The notes below the pieces were generated by a model. It made no database searches. It worked only from the letters and a program-made list of their open reading frames with translations, and had not been told where the DNA came from. Positions 1-12,719 of a stretch of DNA of 64,000 bases are shown piece by piece. Positions within the stretch are counted from its first letter, which is position 1. Each line of letters opens with the position of its first letter. The DNA comes from Gavia stellata (taxonomy: Eukaryota > Chordata > Aves > Gaviiformes > Gaviidae). The DNA lies in contig NC_082595.1 of NCBI RefSeq assembly GCF_030936135.1, positions 14,484,430-14,548,429 on the forward strand. Direction: 5' to 3'. Position numbers and translations under genes: made by a program.

Positions 1-1078
1 GGTAATAACCTGTCTGAATACTTAGTGTTACTGTGGAATGGATGTATTTATGAACAACCTGCAGATTTTTGAGTCTATAAGCTCTATAAGTCTAAGTACT
101 TTGAACTTTTTTGTTGGATCTGCTTGTACAGTATAACCCCTGTATGCTTTCCTCATGAACTGCAATTTTAATACCTTGTTACACTGGTAAGAGTTCTCGT
201 ACTCTGTAGGTTCCAGTCCTATGAACACTTATATATGTAGCTGGCTTACATCATGTGGATAGTCTCCCTGAAATAAAAGGGTTTATGCTTTTATTGTATG
301 GAAGTGAAGCATGCACATAGGTTTTTCAAAGAGAAGGACCATAGCTTGCACAGCTACAACAAAATGTAAGTCAAGACCTCTTTTTTTTCCTAAAAATTAG
401 CATGACTTTCCATTCATGCATCCACTATGATCCGAATTCTGACCATGTTTTTAGTTTAATCAAAATACTGTTCAGGTTACAGCAGCCTGGGAAAAAAACC
501 CTATGCTTTTTGACTTTGTAGTGTGAGAAGTCTGAATGTGTGATAAAATTTGGTCATGTATTTGACATAACTTGTCAATTTTAACATTTGTTTTAAAATT
601 ATGTTTTCTTAATTATATTGCCATCCAGTAACTAACACAAACATACTTCTGTAGAATGCCAAGAGTGGGGAGTGTCTCTTCCACCTCAGATCTTTCTGAT
701 ATGTCAAATTCTTGCTTGATTCTTTTCTTACCTTCATTTTTATGACTTCTGTAACAGAGATAAAGTAGTCTGTGTCAGTTCTCAGGTCTGCTCTCTGATA
801 ATCTTGAGCAAAAGAAAGATTTGTTTTAAGTGATCCTCATTAATATGTTAAATGGAATAGGGAATAAAGAAATGGATGCGAATATAAGTGGTGTCATCCT
901 GACCTCAAAAGGCTTCTATGAGAGATTAACTACCATGCAAGTCTCCTCTTAACAGACTGGATTGCCGTGTGCTTATTTGAGCTTGCATGCAAACCTATGC
1001 AGGACTTGGCTAAAATATCCATACTTTTCATGCCCCTTATGTGAACTAATACTGATGTTGCTATTTAGATGAAGGAGT

Positions 1079-1096
1079 AAAAAAAAAAAAAAAAAA
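1079..1096. repeat. Poly(A) run, 18 bases
   Basis: An uninterrupted run of 18 A follows the sequence GGAGT. No retroposon body was recognised upstream, so it may be a simple microsatellite rather than a LINE or SINE tail. Confidence 0.85.
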
Positions 1097-2382
1097 GAAC
1101 AAACCCAAACTGTACACTTGAAATAAGATGTCGATTCTTTTAACACATCACAGGCCTAACTATTAGTGGCTAGGTAGCATCTTGGTATCATGTATAAAGT
1201 GGTGTTAAGTCAGCCACTTCATCTGTGAGCTTTCTTACGCTGTCAGCCATAATCACTGGCTTAAATAATAAACAAAAAGTAAAATTAGCTTCAGAGAACC
1301 AGTCATTTTTCTTTGGCGCTTTAAAGGTTCATAGTGGAAATCAAAATCAATGGGAACTTAAGATTAGTTACAGCATTGAACCAAGCTTTAGAGGGCAGTT
1401 TTTACTTCTGGAAGACGAAGCAAAAAACAGTGCTGCCTAATGTTAGGTATCAGGTCTATTCTGGCAAAAAAACTACAGTGCCAAGCAGTTCTTAATCTGT
1501 TAGCTAATTTGGGTTTTGTTGGGCTAAAAAGCAAATTTTAGATTTAAGGATTGTCTACTGAAGGCATGTTGCTCTTAGCTCTTTATAGCTGTTTTTAGCT
1601 CTAAAATAAAAACTTAAGTCAGAGGGAGGTAGCTCCACCGGTGCAAGTGATTAACTGCATGGGATGATTCCAGAGATGAAGGCAATTTGACAAACCCACA
1701 AGTACCCAAGTCATTGAACTTTTGCAGTATAATCCAGGTAAGTATGCAGTTCATGCAGCTGAAACTCCACCTGGGGTCTCTTGTGTCTTTCTAACCTCTT
1801 TTTCTGTGTGCCAATCTGATCTTGTGCTGCTCGTGTTTATTTGGACTGTTGCTGTATAGATCTGACTTAGGTATGCTTGTACTCTCTTATATTCTTACCT
1901 AGCTGCATCTCTGTTGATAAAAGCCAAGTAGCTTTTGCATTTTAGCATGACTGCACCTCCTTTCTGTGTTTAGCTCACTGCTTGAGGTCATCTCTCATTT
2001 CCATCGTTCACTTTGTTACGTTTAATCAGTGCTGCTGTGCTTTACTCTTTTTACATCTGAAAGGTTATATTCCCCCAAGTACCTTATTTTTCCTTCTTCA
2101 AAAACCTTAAAGCTCTCCTTTGCTGCAATGCCTGGTTTTGAAGACTGATTGGGATTATTGAGAACTTCCTTCTCCCTTGATGAGTACTTCCAGCTTCTGT
2201 CCTTGGCTGTCCTCATTTGTCCACATGCAGCTTGACTAGGAATTTCCAACAGAAAAAGCTTTGCTGTGCTGTTACTGCGATAAGCAACTGTGAACTAACA
2301 TCAACTAATGATTGCTTCAGCACCCGCTTTTAAAACTCAGCAAAGACTGATAAGGATTGAAGTCATGAGGATGGGCTTCTAT

Positions 2383-2402
2383 GGGGGGGGGGGGGGGGGG
2401 GG
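2383..2402 (+). repeat. Poly(G) run, 20 bases
   Basis: Twenty consecutive G on the plus strand in otherwise AT-rich DNA. Such a run can fold as a G-quadruplex and is prone to length error in sequencing, so its true length is uncertain. Confidence 0.9.
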
Positions 2403-3614
2403 TGTGGAACAACCACCACTGCCATTCTCCATCAGTTTAGTAATCTTTCTGTGAAAGCAGTTGCCCTTGCTAATAAAAGAAAAACCCTGTGTAGTAGGAA
2501 GATGCATTGTGAAGACTTGTGGCAACTAATTGAAACTGTTCTTGGAAAAAATCTTCTTACCTGTTGTGCCAAGTCTGTTTTGGAAATGACTGTTACCCTG
2601 GTTTTCTACTTTCTCAGACTTTTGGAATTTAAGGTGACTTGTGGGAAAGTTGAGGCTATGCTGTAATAGCGTTTGGTGTTGTAAGGACCCTGCCTTTGGC
2701 CTTTCAAAAGTTGGAAACAACCCAATTCATGGGTCGCCTCATGACGATCTTGGAGGTTCATCTAGTCTGTAAAGAAAAATACGGATTTTTAAAATTTTTT
2801 TCCTGGCCTTTTTCAGGTCGCTTCTGGATTCTGTTGGGTAGTTATGGAGTGTTTTGAAACAATTATTTTTTCAGAGAACCCCTATGCAAAGTTAAGTGAG
2901 AAAATGACCAAATAGGATCTGCTTTTATCACTTTGGAAGAGCTGCAAAGCTTAAGTGAAAGAAATTAGACAGAAATTAATAGAATGAAAATTCTGTGTCT
3001 TGTGAGATAAAACACTGCTTTCAGGAGTTAGTGTCTAGAACTTAGAAAAACATACCCAACATTTTTTGGGTAGCCATACTCCTTGCAAGAGTATTAATTT
3101 CTCCTTGAAAAATCTGAATTACCTTTTTTAAAAATGCAATTTAAGTGCACTATGTGAATACTCGCTGAATGTGGGATTACGTTTTTCTCTGGTTGATGAG
3201 TATAGGTGAGCTAGGTGTCTGAAACTATTTTATGCAGATACATAATGTGAGATATGGCAGCTGAAGAGCCCATGCAGTTCAGTGGATTCATTAAATTCAA
3301 AATTGAAAGCTTGGTATTTGCTGCAGGTGATGCTTTCTTCGCCTTTCACCAAACTGCTTTCACCCTGATAACTGGATCCTTGAATGCCGGGCAATTCTGA
3401 AACAAAACTTCAAACTGTTAGGAGTGCTTATGCATTCAAATGGCATAGAAGGTTACAGCTCTGTTGTCAGATAAAAGCTGCTTAGTTTCACTTCAAGATT
3501 TCACTTCAAGGCAAAGGATTGTAGTATAGTTCATAATCCTAAATGGTAGATACCATGGTGAAGACCTAACTGAAATTCCTCTTGCTGGAGGAAAACTGAC
3601 ACCCACAATAATCT

Positions 3615-3741
3615 TAAAAAAAAACAAAACAAAAAAAAAACCACAAAACCAAAACCCAACAAACAACCCAAAAAAACCCCAAAACAACCCAAAACCCAAC
3701 AAACCAAACTCAACAAACCAAAACCAAAAACTAAACCCCAC
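3615..3741. repeat. A/C-rich low-complexity tract
   Basis: About 125 bases composed almost only of A and C, in loosely repeated units such as AACCAAAACCCAACA. The complementary strand is a T/G-rich tract that yields false open frames rich in Phe, Gly and Leu. No precise period was found. Confidence 0.85.
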
Positions 3742-6700
3742 CCTTGAAAAAACCTGCTTTTGGCTACATTTGTTTATTGCTTTTTAGAACAGAGTCCCCT
3801 TAAGCCAGCATAGGAAGAGGCAGACTCATCTCACAGGGGCTTTGCTATAGGAAATGTTATATGAATGGTTTTTGAGACAGTTCCAAAGAAAAAGGTAGTT
3901 GTTGGGAGGTAGTCAGTGTGGCTTGGGCTAAGTAAATACAATTGTCCAGGGAAGGTGTAAGCAATTTTCAAACTGAAACTCAGGAACGTTTTCATGAGTA
4001 TTTCTGGCTCCTGGACTTCCATTCCCCATCTGTTAATCAGGAGTGGTGCCATACTTCTACTTCCCAAAAGCAGTGAGAGGAGAAATACCTTAAAACTAGA
4101 AGTCCAGTATTTTGATGTCCTTTTGCTTCCTGTGGCAGTAGTACCTGTGACAGTGTTGGAAAACTGTAGAGGATTACAGTTCTGGCATTACAACACTGCA
4201 GATTCAGTTTGGCCTTGCTGAAATGGAGTCACGTACAATGGTTTGTCTCATGCTATAAGTACCTTTATATAGGTGATAGGACAGCTGAGGCATCAGATGT
4301 GGACTGGGTTATTGAGCGGGAAGGGTGCCATTCGTGAAGGGAGACGGATCTAGGGAGAACCGTAGTATTATCTGTGGAAATAAGAATCTGCCCTGACTTT
4401 TGTGCCTTAGACCATTTCTTGTGTATGAAAAAAAACAACCCTCCCATGCTAAGCATAGTAAATTCTGTGTATTTTTAGTACATATGTAGAAACAGTATAG
4501 TTAAGAAAAATAACGCCCCAAAAAATTAACCCTAAAGAAGACTATATAGAAAATTAAGTATGGCTAGTGACTGTCACTACATTGCAAGACTCTTTCCTTT
4601 TTTTATGAACTAAACACGTTTTTTAATAGTAATAAAACCCTAGAATGTATGGATCACATATATGCCCCTTGGAAGGTTTTTCATGTGCTGCTGTCTAGTG
4701 CTTTTCGAACAGCAGGCTTGTCGATGTGCTTACCATGTGGATGCTACTTGCTTATATACTGCATGCATTGACAATGTTTTACTAGTGGTGGTGGTAAGCG
4801 TGCTTCTTGTATTCCCTTTGATTTTCCACTTCGGTACAATAGATGTGCGATTGACAGGTGCTTTATACACGTATGGAAGGCAGGGGTAGAGCAGCTGTGG
4901 GATAGTACAGAAACTGGAGTTAATGTGTGGGAGCAAGAGGGAAGATAGTGAGGCTGCAAGTCAGAGCTGTGAATTTGCTGTGGCTCTATGTAAAAGGAAA
5001 GCAGCATGCTTGTGTAGGAACTGGAGGGAAGTTGTGTGATGTGGCTGAAGAAGGGGCCATGGGGAGATTTGCAGGGCGGTGTTTAGAGGTTCAAACTTAA
5101 AATTTAGGTTTTTAGCAGTTCTGACTTCTGGAGAGTAAGGATTGTCTTCAATTTCAGTCTTTGTGTGTTCAAATATGAAATTTTAAATTAAGTTCTGCCA
5201 CCTATTACATTGAATGGTACATGTATCTCTTTGGAGACGGCTTCCTAGAGTTGTGAAATCTTTCTTTGAAGAGGTCTAGTTTGTGCTGGCCAGACAGCAT
5301 CTTCCTTGAATGTAGAACCCTGTATGTCCTAGCTCTTGCTGTGCAGCATGTTAGGTCAGTACACCTGAGGTGGAGAAGTGTTTTGTTGAATTTGGGTTTT
5401 TTACAGAAATGCGTACTTCCAGTTCTTTGGTTTCACTCCCAATGCTCACATTGATTTTACACACTCCCTCACTCACATTCCTGTTGCTGGACTGTTACGG
5501 TCTGATGTGGAGTCCCCGGACTGTTGGTCACAGACAGGCATTGAAAATTGGGATGCAATTTAGTAGTAGAGAGTGAAGCTGTCTGTACAAAGATTGGAGA
5601 TTTCTGATCTAACCTGAGCTCTTTCAGCAGGAAATTATTTCAGGGGAGCACAAACTGAGTAGGTTTGATTGTGAAATGCCTGCCACCAATTTGATATATG
5701 TGAAAAAAGCAAATTAGATGCAGGAAGGCCTATCGATATGCACTGATAGAAACAGGGACGGAGTAAACTCATTATTGTAAGCTCTGGTGAGGTTCAGTGG
5801 AGCGCTATATATAACTGTGCGATACTTCATGTGTAATTCCTGCAAGTGGGGAAACTGAGGCACTGTGAGAAGCCATACAGCTTGTATAGTGTGGTGATAG
5901 CTGTGGTCGTGCAGTATTCCTTGCCTGACAGCTCCTTGCTGAAAATCCTTCCATCTTTCCACATAAGGCAGTGCTTAGTGCCCAACAGACCAAAACTTGC
6001 TCCTTGGTTACTATTCAGTGAACGTAAATTGTTGTAAGAGGTAAGTTGTAGCACGGCTATATGTAGCTTGCTATGGGGTGCTGTCTTTTAGTAACCCAAA
6101 GGATGGATTTGGTAGTGGTGCAGTGCAATGCCATTTTGTTTTTGAGCTTCTGCTTGGCTTCTTGTGGGGCTGCCTAGCTGTGCTGTCTGTATTATCAATT
6201 TCCCGTTTCAGAGGTCTTTCAGTAACACAAAGTAACTCTTGAGTGTATAGCCATCAAAACTTCAGCAGCACTCTTTCAGGGTTTAGTACTGTGCTGAACA
6301 TCCCAGCTCCTGCAAGGGTAAAATCGAGGTCTGGGTCTCTCACTGGCAAGGCTTTTAAGGACTAGGCTGGAAAAGAAAGTTCTTTGAAAGTTGTCATCCT
6401 CTAGGACAGAAATGTGATGGACAAATGCCATAAAGGGAAGAGTGGTAACAGTGTAAATTGAGAAGCGGGCAGTTACGCGAGTGAGCTTCCTCCTGCTGAG
6501 GCAACAAACCTGGAGTTTACTCTGAAGTAGGTTTTTCTATGGATGCGTGACAGTATAATGTTTGACCCTCTGTAGGGGAGGGCATCCAGAAGGAGTCAAC
6601 TCTGCGTGCTGCTGTTCTTGCAGCTATGCTAACAGCAAGAATTAGAGGAAAATTGTTTTCATTAAAAAGAGTGGGAGAAGCCAGCCATGCTGATCATCCA

Positions 6701-6835
6701 TGGGGAGCAGGGGCCAGGTGCCTCCTTCCCCCGAAACCTACCCTTGAAACACCACATGAGCCAAGCAGTAGCTAATTACAGCATTTATAATGCTGTTAAC
6801 CTTTAATTGCGTAGTCCATTAGTGGACTAAGAGAA

Positions 6836-6875
6836 AGAAAAAAACCAAAAAGACAACAAAAAACCCCACCAAACG
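6836..6875. repeat. A/C-rich low-complexity tract
   Basis: About 40 bases of A-rich sequence with interspersed CC, similar in composition to the tracts near 3,670 and 10,340. Confidence 0.7.
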
Positions 6876-8750
6876 ATGTCATGGCATCCCATGCAATTAT
6901 GTTTTGTGACCCTCCAGGACTTCAGGCTGATGGCAGAAACCTCACACATGGTCAGGGATGCCCAGGGTAAAAGATACCACGTCAGAAACTTGTTCGTCAA
7001 GAGTGTCTCTCTCTTGACAGCTGCCCTCCGCATCAAGGGAGGACTTTCTTAGTGCTGAATGAAATGTAGCTTTAAAGGTCAGACTTATCCATCAGTCTTG
7101 TGGGAGCCGCTGGGGAAAAACTGACAACTGTAGTGTTTGCCTCTTTACATGGGTGTAAAGCTGGCCCTGATTCTGTAAATAATGAGGTTATATTTAGCGG
7201 TGAAGTGCATTATGTCAGACCAGCTCCAGTGGTAACAAACCATTTAATGAAAAAGCATTAGGCAAGAGAACTTTTTAACAATAAACATCTGCCTACACTT
7301 AGCACATTAGGGTGCTTAATCACTCCTCTGTATGGTTTTCGGTGTAATATGTATGGTATCCAGTAACTAGCAAGCTACTTGGCATTTGTATAGCATCAAA
7401 CAGCAGACTACTTAGTCAGCCCATGCATCTAAATAATTATATATAAGAAATACTTGTGGAAATTAACCCCTCCATCTTATAGAAATAACCGTGGCAATCT
7501 GTGTGCAGATAGCAGCTATTACTGCCCACATACCGATTGGTTTTGTTTCCCTATCTGACCCTGAGATAAACAGAATAACTGGCACAGAATGTGAAGTGTT
7601 TTCTTTACTGTTGAACGCTTTTCAGTGGATTCTGCTAACGCAGTTGCATTGGCTAGTTACTCCTGCTAAACTCTAAAATTGCCCAGGAGGGAACCATTTC
7701 AGAATTGCTTGAGAGCAAGCCAGAAGCATAACGCCTGCATACATAAAATGTGTTTTTAAAGGAAAAAGTTAAAGCTCAGTGGGAATTGTTGGTGATCTGC
7801 CTCTCTTAAGATGAAGTTTACAGTTTCCCTTTATCAAATAATTTTAAGGCGAGCAACTCCTCATGTCGAGGAGAGGGGAAAAAAATAGGTCTGTAATAAA
7901 AACCAAATACCTGTGTAGCTTTATTTTTAGTCTATGAGGAAAAAACAGGAGGGAGTACCAGATTATTGGGCTTGTTCTCCGGGGTCCGTGGTAGGTGATT
8001 GTCCAGATCTGTTTTAAGCTCCTTGGCCGTATTTGCCCTCCAGGTTTTCTAGAAGAATTTTTAGTATTCAAGGTCCAGATGTCCAGCCTAAACCTACCTG
8101 TGCTCCGGTGGTACCTGCTCGTGCTCTTATTGCGTAGCAATGTGGAGTTGATCTGAAATACGATTGCAGTCTGGCTGTAAAAACCCTATGTTCGCCAAGA
8201 CAGCGACCTGTTTGTTTCGAGGATGGTTCATGATCTGTTTTAACCTTAAAATAATTGAGTGTGTCCCTGTATCTTTGCGTGCCCCATAGCCACCGGAGGA
8301 AGTCTGAGGTAGTGCACACGAATTCATCTATGCACAGCCTCTGCTTCATGCACGCTGCATTTATCTGCCGCAGCAGCATAATGCTCCTCTTTTCAGCTGG
8401 ACCCTTGGCAATTAAGACATAATCTGTCCTACTTAAGGTATAAGTAAGCCTTTAATGTTACTTAGAGATTACACTGGGACAGGAGGGGCTCTCTTGAAGA
8501 CACGGTTCCCATGCGGCAGGGTTTGCAGAGCAGGCCTTGGCCCTGCAAGACGTTTGAATAAGGGAAAAGTTACCATTTCCCAACCACGCATACCGAGAGC
8601 AGTGGCAGCTTCTGACTACTGACATACTAAATCAGCCTTTATCAGTTGTTAAAAGTATGCATACGAAGGGTAACCTCGCTATATCTTTACATCAAGCACG
8701 CATGTCCATGCAGGCAATTATCACCATGAAGTTTACTGGCTTAAAGAAAA

Positions 8751-8766
8751 GGGGGGGGGGGGGGGG
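8751..8766 (+). repeat. Poly(G) run, 16 bases
   Basis: Sixteen consecutive G on the plus strand directly after AAAGAAAA. It is the second long G run in the SLC3A1 upstream flank, with the same strand orientation as the G20 at 2,383. Confidence 0.9.
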
Positions 8767-9907
8767 CTGAAATACTCACTTGGAACCAGTGTTTCAGCAG
8801 TGTTTTGGGTGAAGTGGGTTTAGGTCCCTGATCCTCTGCAGTTTCCATGCGTGGTTGTGGGTAAGCCATTAACAGGATTTAAACCCTCTCCCTGTTTTTG
8901 ATTCCCGCAGTGTTTGTGGGTGTGAGACTTAACTGCTTTCTACTCCCTGACTTTCTCTAAGGGGCAGACAGGAATGTGCTAAAATGCATGTTAGAAATGA
9001 AGGCTATGATTTGCCTGAAGAGTTGCTCAGTCGAGTAGCTGTGCTTTGAGTCCTGGCCCCTCTCCTTGCCTGTTGTCCTCCTCCCAGTCCTGGGCAGGCA
9101 GAAGCATTCACGTAGTCTCATGCGGACCAGGTGGATTAAGAAAAGAGTTGTCTGAAAAATGAATTTACTTTTTTTCTTTCAGCCAAATCTGTTTCCCAAT
9201 GTAGTTCGCTGCACAGCTGCCTAAACACTTCACCTGGCACGAGGCAGGCGGCAATGCAAGGCAGGAACAAGCAGTCAGGGGTAAGAGTTGATTAAATTAA
9301 TGTTAAATGCTGGTGAATTAGACATGAAATTGCATCTTAAGTCACGGTCATGTAGCATTGCCTATTGAGCAGCTATTTGTTATGATAAATTACATGTCTG
9401 TGTCCCAGTGATGTGCCAGAGATGCTTTATGGGCCTTGTAGAAGTGCTGATCGGCATCTAGAGTATGTAAATGCTTTGACACCTGCCTTCTCTCATTGTA
9501 TGTCCATGCTGCAAAATGGTAAACACGAGGATCCTCGAACTTGGGCTGCGTTCTTCAAAAGAGACACTGACCATGACTTGCAGCAAGTTCTGCATGACGC
9601 AGTCACGATGCGGTACCAAGCAAACCAACAGCGTGGCTGGCCTTGGCTCTGCGGGCTCATGTGTCAGGCGTGATGTTACAGAGAGAAATGAAGAAAGAAA
9701 AACAAGCACTAAAATCTGATTAGATCTCACTGTTAACGCTTTGCTGTTTTGTCATGCAGTTGTCTTCCAGGGTGAATACATCCTTCGCATTTTCTACAAA
9801 TGCAGGGAGGAGGGAGGTTGTCCTCGTTAGCCTGGTAGGAAAGACTTGGAATGAGCAGGGTGGTGGCCGCTCCTTTCGGATGCGATGCTATGGCTGGGAA
9901 TGCATTT

Positions 9908-9947
9908 TAAAAATAAACAAAAAGCAAATAAACAAACAAAACAACAC
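9908..9947. repeat. A-rich tract with AAAC/AAAT units
   Basis: A short low-complexity tract of AAATAAAC and AAACAAAC-like units. No associated element was identified. Confidence 0.7.
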
Positions 9948-10310
9948 AGCTACTTGGATAACTAGTGTATCGTCTGCTTGTCAGAGTTAACTCCTAGTTG
10001 ACTTTTTTCAGTGAATGTCCTTCTTCAACTTTTTTTACATACTACTTACCTCTCTGTTTCTAAATATCACAGCAGGACCCAAGCCTCACCTTACAGGCAT
10101 TGGTTTTGCACAGTGTCGTGATCTGGGAGACCTGGCTTTGTTCCTGTGGTGAGTAGCAGGGTTTTTGGAGGGTCATGCATTGCTGGGGGGTGCGTGTACA
10201 TAGAAATTCGGTGCCTATGTTTTTGTATCTGTTCATATATCGATCCATATTCTCAACTCTGATTCTGTATTGTGGCAGCCACACAATTTAGAAATATGCT
10301 TATGGTCTAG

Positions 10311-10373
10311 AAAAAAAAAAGGCAAAACAACCAACCAAAAAACCCCAAACAAACAAAACCCAACAACCCAAAA
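10311..10373. repeat. A/C-rich low-complexity tract
   Basis: About 60 bases of A-rich sequence with CC and CCC interruptions, of the same character as the tract at 3,615-3,741. Confidence 0.8.
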
Positions 10374-12129
10374 CTGAGTGTGCTGTGACTCTGTCTGTTC
10401 CTGGCCTTTCCCCGGCCCCGAGCCCTCTCTCTGTGCCCGACCATCCCAAGCCCTGTTGGCTCTGCTGAGCCACACATCCGTGGCAGGCGGTTGCATTTTG
10501 GTCATCCTTTGCTCTTGCCTCCAACCTGCTGCACTTCGGTGCTTGAAGGAGTTTTTGGGAAGGAAGCCACAAGCGTGTTTAGAACTCTTGGGGTGAAAAG
10601 CAAGGCGGAGAGTACTTAAGGTCTTGAGGTGTACATTGATGCAATCTAAAAATTTTCAGTATTTACACACTTGCTATTATTTTAATCTGAAATGAAGTCA
10701 TTGAAATGAAGCGATTTAAAGGGGAGAGGGTTGGTGTTATGGAGAAGATGAATGAAGTATAGAGCAAACAGAGACCCACACATTCAAAGCAGGTACTGAA
10801 TACGAACTTATGCCCTGAGTGCCTGTGCCTGCCTGGAAGCTTTCACGACTTACTGATACCATGATGGTAAGACTGCAGAGTCATTAGAAGGGAGACTGTT
10901 TCAAATAATCTCCTGGCAGTACTGAAATTACAGACACTGAAACTACTGCCGCTATCTCACATGCTCCGGCAACTGCCTGACTGCACAGGCTGAGGTTGCT
11001 GCCAGGCACTGCTCTGAGGAAGGGGAAGTAAAGGATTAAATCTGTCAGAGAAAAAGACCTCTTCTTAGCTCAGCTACAGAAGAAATAACACGTTTTTGAA
11101 TCAATTGAATATTGCATGCTGTATTTTTTTTCAGTCATTAGTTTACAAACTTCTTTCATGGTTTGAGGCAAACATAATAAATACTTTTTTGAGGCCAAAA
11201 CCAACCTTTTCTCAACTGCAATTGCCCATGGGAATTTCCCTGGGACCCTGACCCTATGGTCGTGGGCAGGTGTTTGCTTTTACATGTGATAAGGCAGCTC
11301 CTTTGCAAATATATATTGTGTTGTGTTTCCTTCAGTATGCCTGGGCAGGTATGAAGGGCCTGTGTTAGGGCTCTCTGGCTTCAGGGCAGCTAGGACTTAG
11401 GGGAGGCAGATATATAAATCTGTGCACGCTTGTGCAGACAGTGGGCAATGCTTTTTCCTGGCTACAGCAGTAGAAAGGGGGGAAAAGGAAAAAGGAAAGG
11501 TCACTTTCCTTTTAACAATTTTTTTTTTAAAAAAAGGGGATTTCAATAGAGGGCAGTTGGTTTTTCTCTCGAGTCTTGCTTGTGCCTGTGCAGAGCTATC
11601 CTGTCCTGACCCAGGGATAGCTCTGGGTGTAGCAACCTGTCACATGCCATGAATCGCAGGATCGGTATGTGCCTTATCATGGTGTTACTGCTTAAGAGTT
11701 GTGGATGGGCTGGGTTGGGTTAGTTAGTTTGGGGGGTTTTGTTTTTCTAAGCTGTGAGAAATGAAGCACAATGGCCTCTGTATCTTTTCTTCTTAGTTAG
11801 TCTGTGTTGTTCCTTTTGGGCCAGAAGTTGTCAACACCTCGTTCTTGCTGTCTATGTTTAAATTACTTATTAATACTCAGACCACTTTACATGCAGAAGG
11901 CCATGACCAATCTGGAAAGGTGTATATTTACTAAACCTTTTATTGGTAAAAAACCCCCAAATTTTTCACAGCTGTCAAAAGGAGGAGAAGTTTGGTGTAC
12001 TAGAGAGAGCAACAGTAAACATAACTCTGCCTGGCTGGTATGAGCGATAGGCTTGCCTCCCTGGAAGACTGCACTTTCTTCTAGTATTTTGTTATCTTGT
12101 TGAAGATGCCTGTTGTGCAGAAAAGCAGG

Positions 12130-12167
12130 AGCACTTTGCCCTTTTTGTCTCTTTTTGAACTTTGACC
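12130..12167 (+). promoter_or_regulatory. HNF4/DR1-type site(s) in the SLC3A1 promoter
   Basis: Positions 12156-12167 read TGAACTTTGACC, whose reverse complement is GGTCAAAGTTCA, a textbook DR1 element (two nuclear-receptor half-sites spaced by one base). A weaker relative, AGCACTTTGCCC, lies at about 12130-12141. Both sit just upstream of the TATA-like box. HNF4A is a main activator of proximal tubule and intestinal genes, where rBAT is expressed, so the placement makes sense. Binding is inferred from the motif alone. Confidence 0.6.
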
Positions 12168-12184
12168 AGTTGGTCAGGATTGAT

Positions 12185-12190
12185 TATAAA
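12185..12190 (+). promoter_or_regulatory. TATA-like box of SLC3A1
   Basis: TATAAA lies 18 bases downstream of the DR1 motif and 103 bases before the start codon. Initiation about 30 bases downstream would give a 5' UTR of roughly 75 bases. The transcription start was not observed. Confidence 0.45.
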
Positions 12191-12282
12191 CCCAGATGCT
12201 AATTACGCTGCTTCTCATTTCACTGAACAAAGGTGTGTTGGCACGCTTCCTTGCTGTGGTCGGAGTCTCCAGGACAAGACCC

Positions 12283-12291
12283 ATGAAGTAA
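12283..12291 (+). promoter_or_regulatory. Minimal uORF (ATG-AAG-TAA) before the SLC3A1 start
   Basis: A three-codon upstream reading frame ends one base before the SLC3A1 ATG. Its ATG has a weak context (C at -3, A at +4). The main ATG at 12293 has a strong one (A at -3, G at +4). Leaky scanning past the uORF, or a modest brake on translation, is possible. It assumes the 5' UTR includes 12283, which any start site more than 10 bases upstream of the main ATG would do. Confidence 0.6.
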
Positions 12292-12292
12292 A

Positions 12293-12719
12293 ATGGTTGA
12301 GGAGGAAGCTAAGAGCTTACCTATGGAGCTGAGTGAGAAGGGAGGTGTGGAGAACAACGGATTTGTTCAAAATGAGGCTTTTGATGACAAGGAGACCGAT
12401 ACCTGTAGCCAAGAAGAAATGCCAAAACAATGCGTTGTTGCCATGGACCCAGTGGCTACGGAGGAGCTAGCGTTGAAGCCCTATGCAGGGATGCCGAAAG
12501 AAGTCTTGCTGAAGTTCTCCAGCCAAGCCCGGTACAGAGTCACCAGGGAGATTCTCTTCTGGCTCATAATTGCCGCTGCTGTCGTGCTCGTGTGCGCTAC
12601 AATTGCGATTATTGCTCTCTCTCCAAAGTGCCTTGACTGGTGGCAGGCCAGTCCTATTTATCAGATCTATCCTCGTTCTTTCAAGGACAGCAACATGGAT
12701 GGGAATGGGGATCTGAAAG
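12293..12719 (+). CDS. SLC3A1: SLC3A1 exon 1 (coding part)
   Basis: Codons 1 to 142 plus one base. It carries the acidic cytosolic tail, the membrane helix ([20 protein letters not shown]) and the start of the amylase-like domain ([17 protein letters not shown]). The start ATG has a strong Kozak context. The donor is AAAG followed by gtgggt. Confidence 0.95.

Larger units (their letters stand above)
1..12149. other. Intergenic DNA upstream of SLC3A1
   Basis: No exon could be supported here on either strand. Open frames are short (under about 105 codons), have no recognisable domain, and are not flanked by convincing splice sites. The stretch holds low-complexity tracts listed separately: poly(A) near 1,080, G20 near 2,390, A/C-rich tracts near 3,670, 6,850, 9,930 and 10,340, and G16 near 8,760. 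In human the next gene on this side is PPM1B on the same strand. The left edge could be its 3' UTR or flank, but its C-terminal coding sequence was not seen. Confidence 0.6.

Noticed and set aside
1225-1440. 71-codon open frame in the upstream flank
   Set aside because: It has no recognisable domain, no flanking splice sites and no repeat or gene similarity. A frame of this length is expected by chance.
1-1500. 3' end of PPM1B, the expected upstream neighbour
   Set aside because: Human synteny makes it plausible, but no PPM1B coding sequence or terminal exon could be read, so it was not annotated.
3493-3741. Minus-strand open frames rich in Phe, Gly and Leu
   Set aside because: They are translations of the A/C-rich low-complexity tract and not protein-like.
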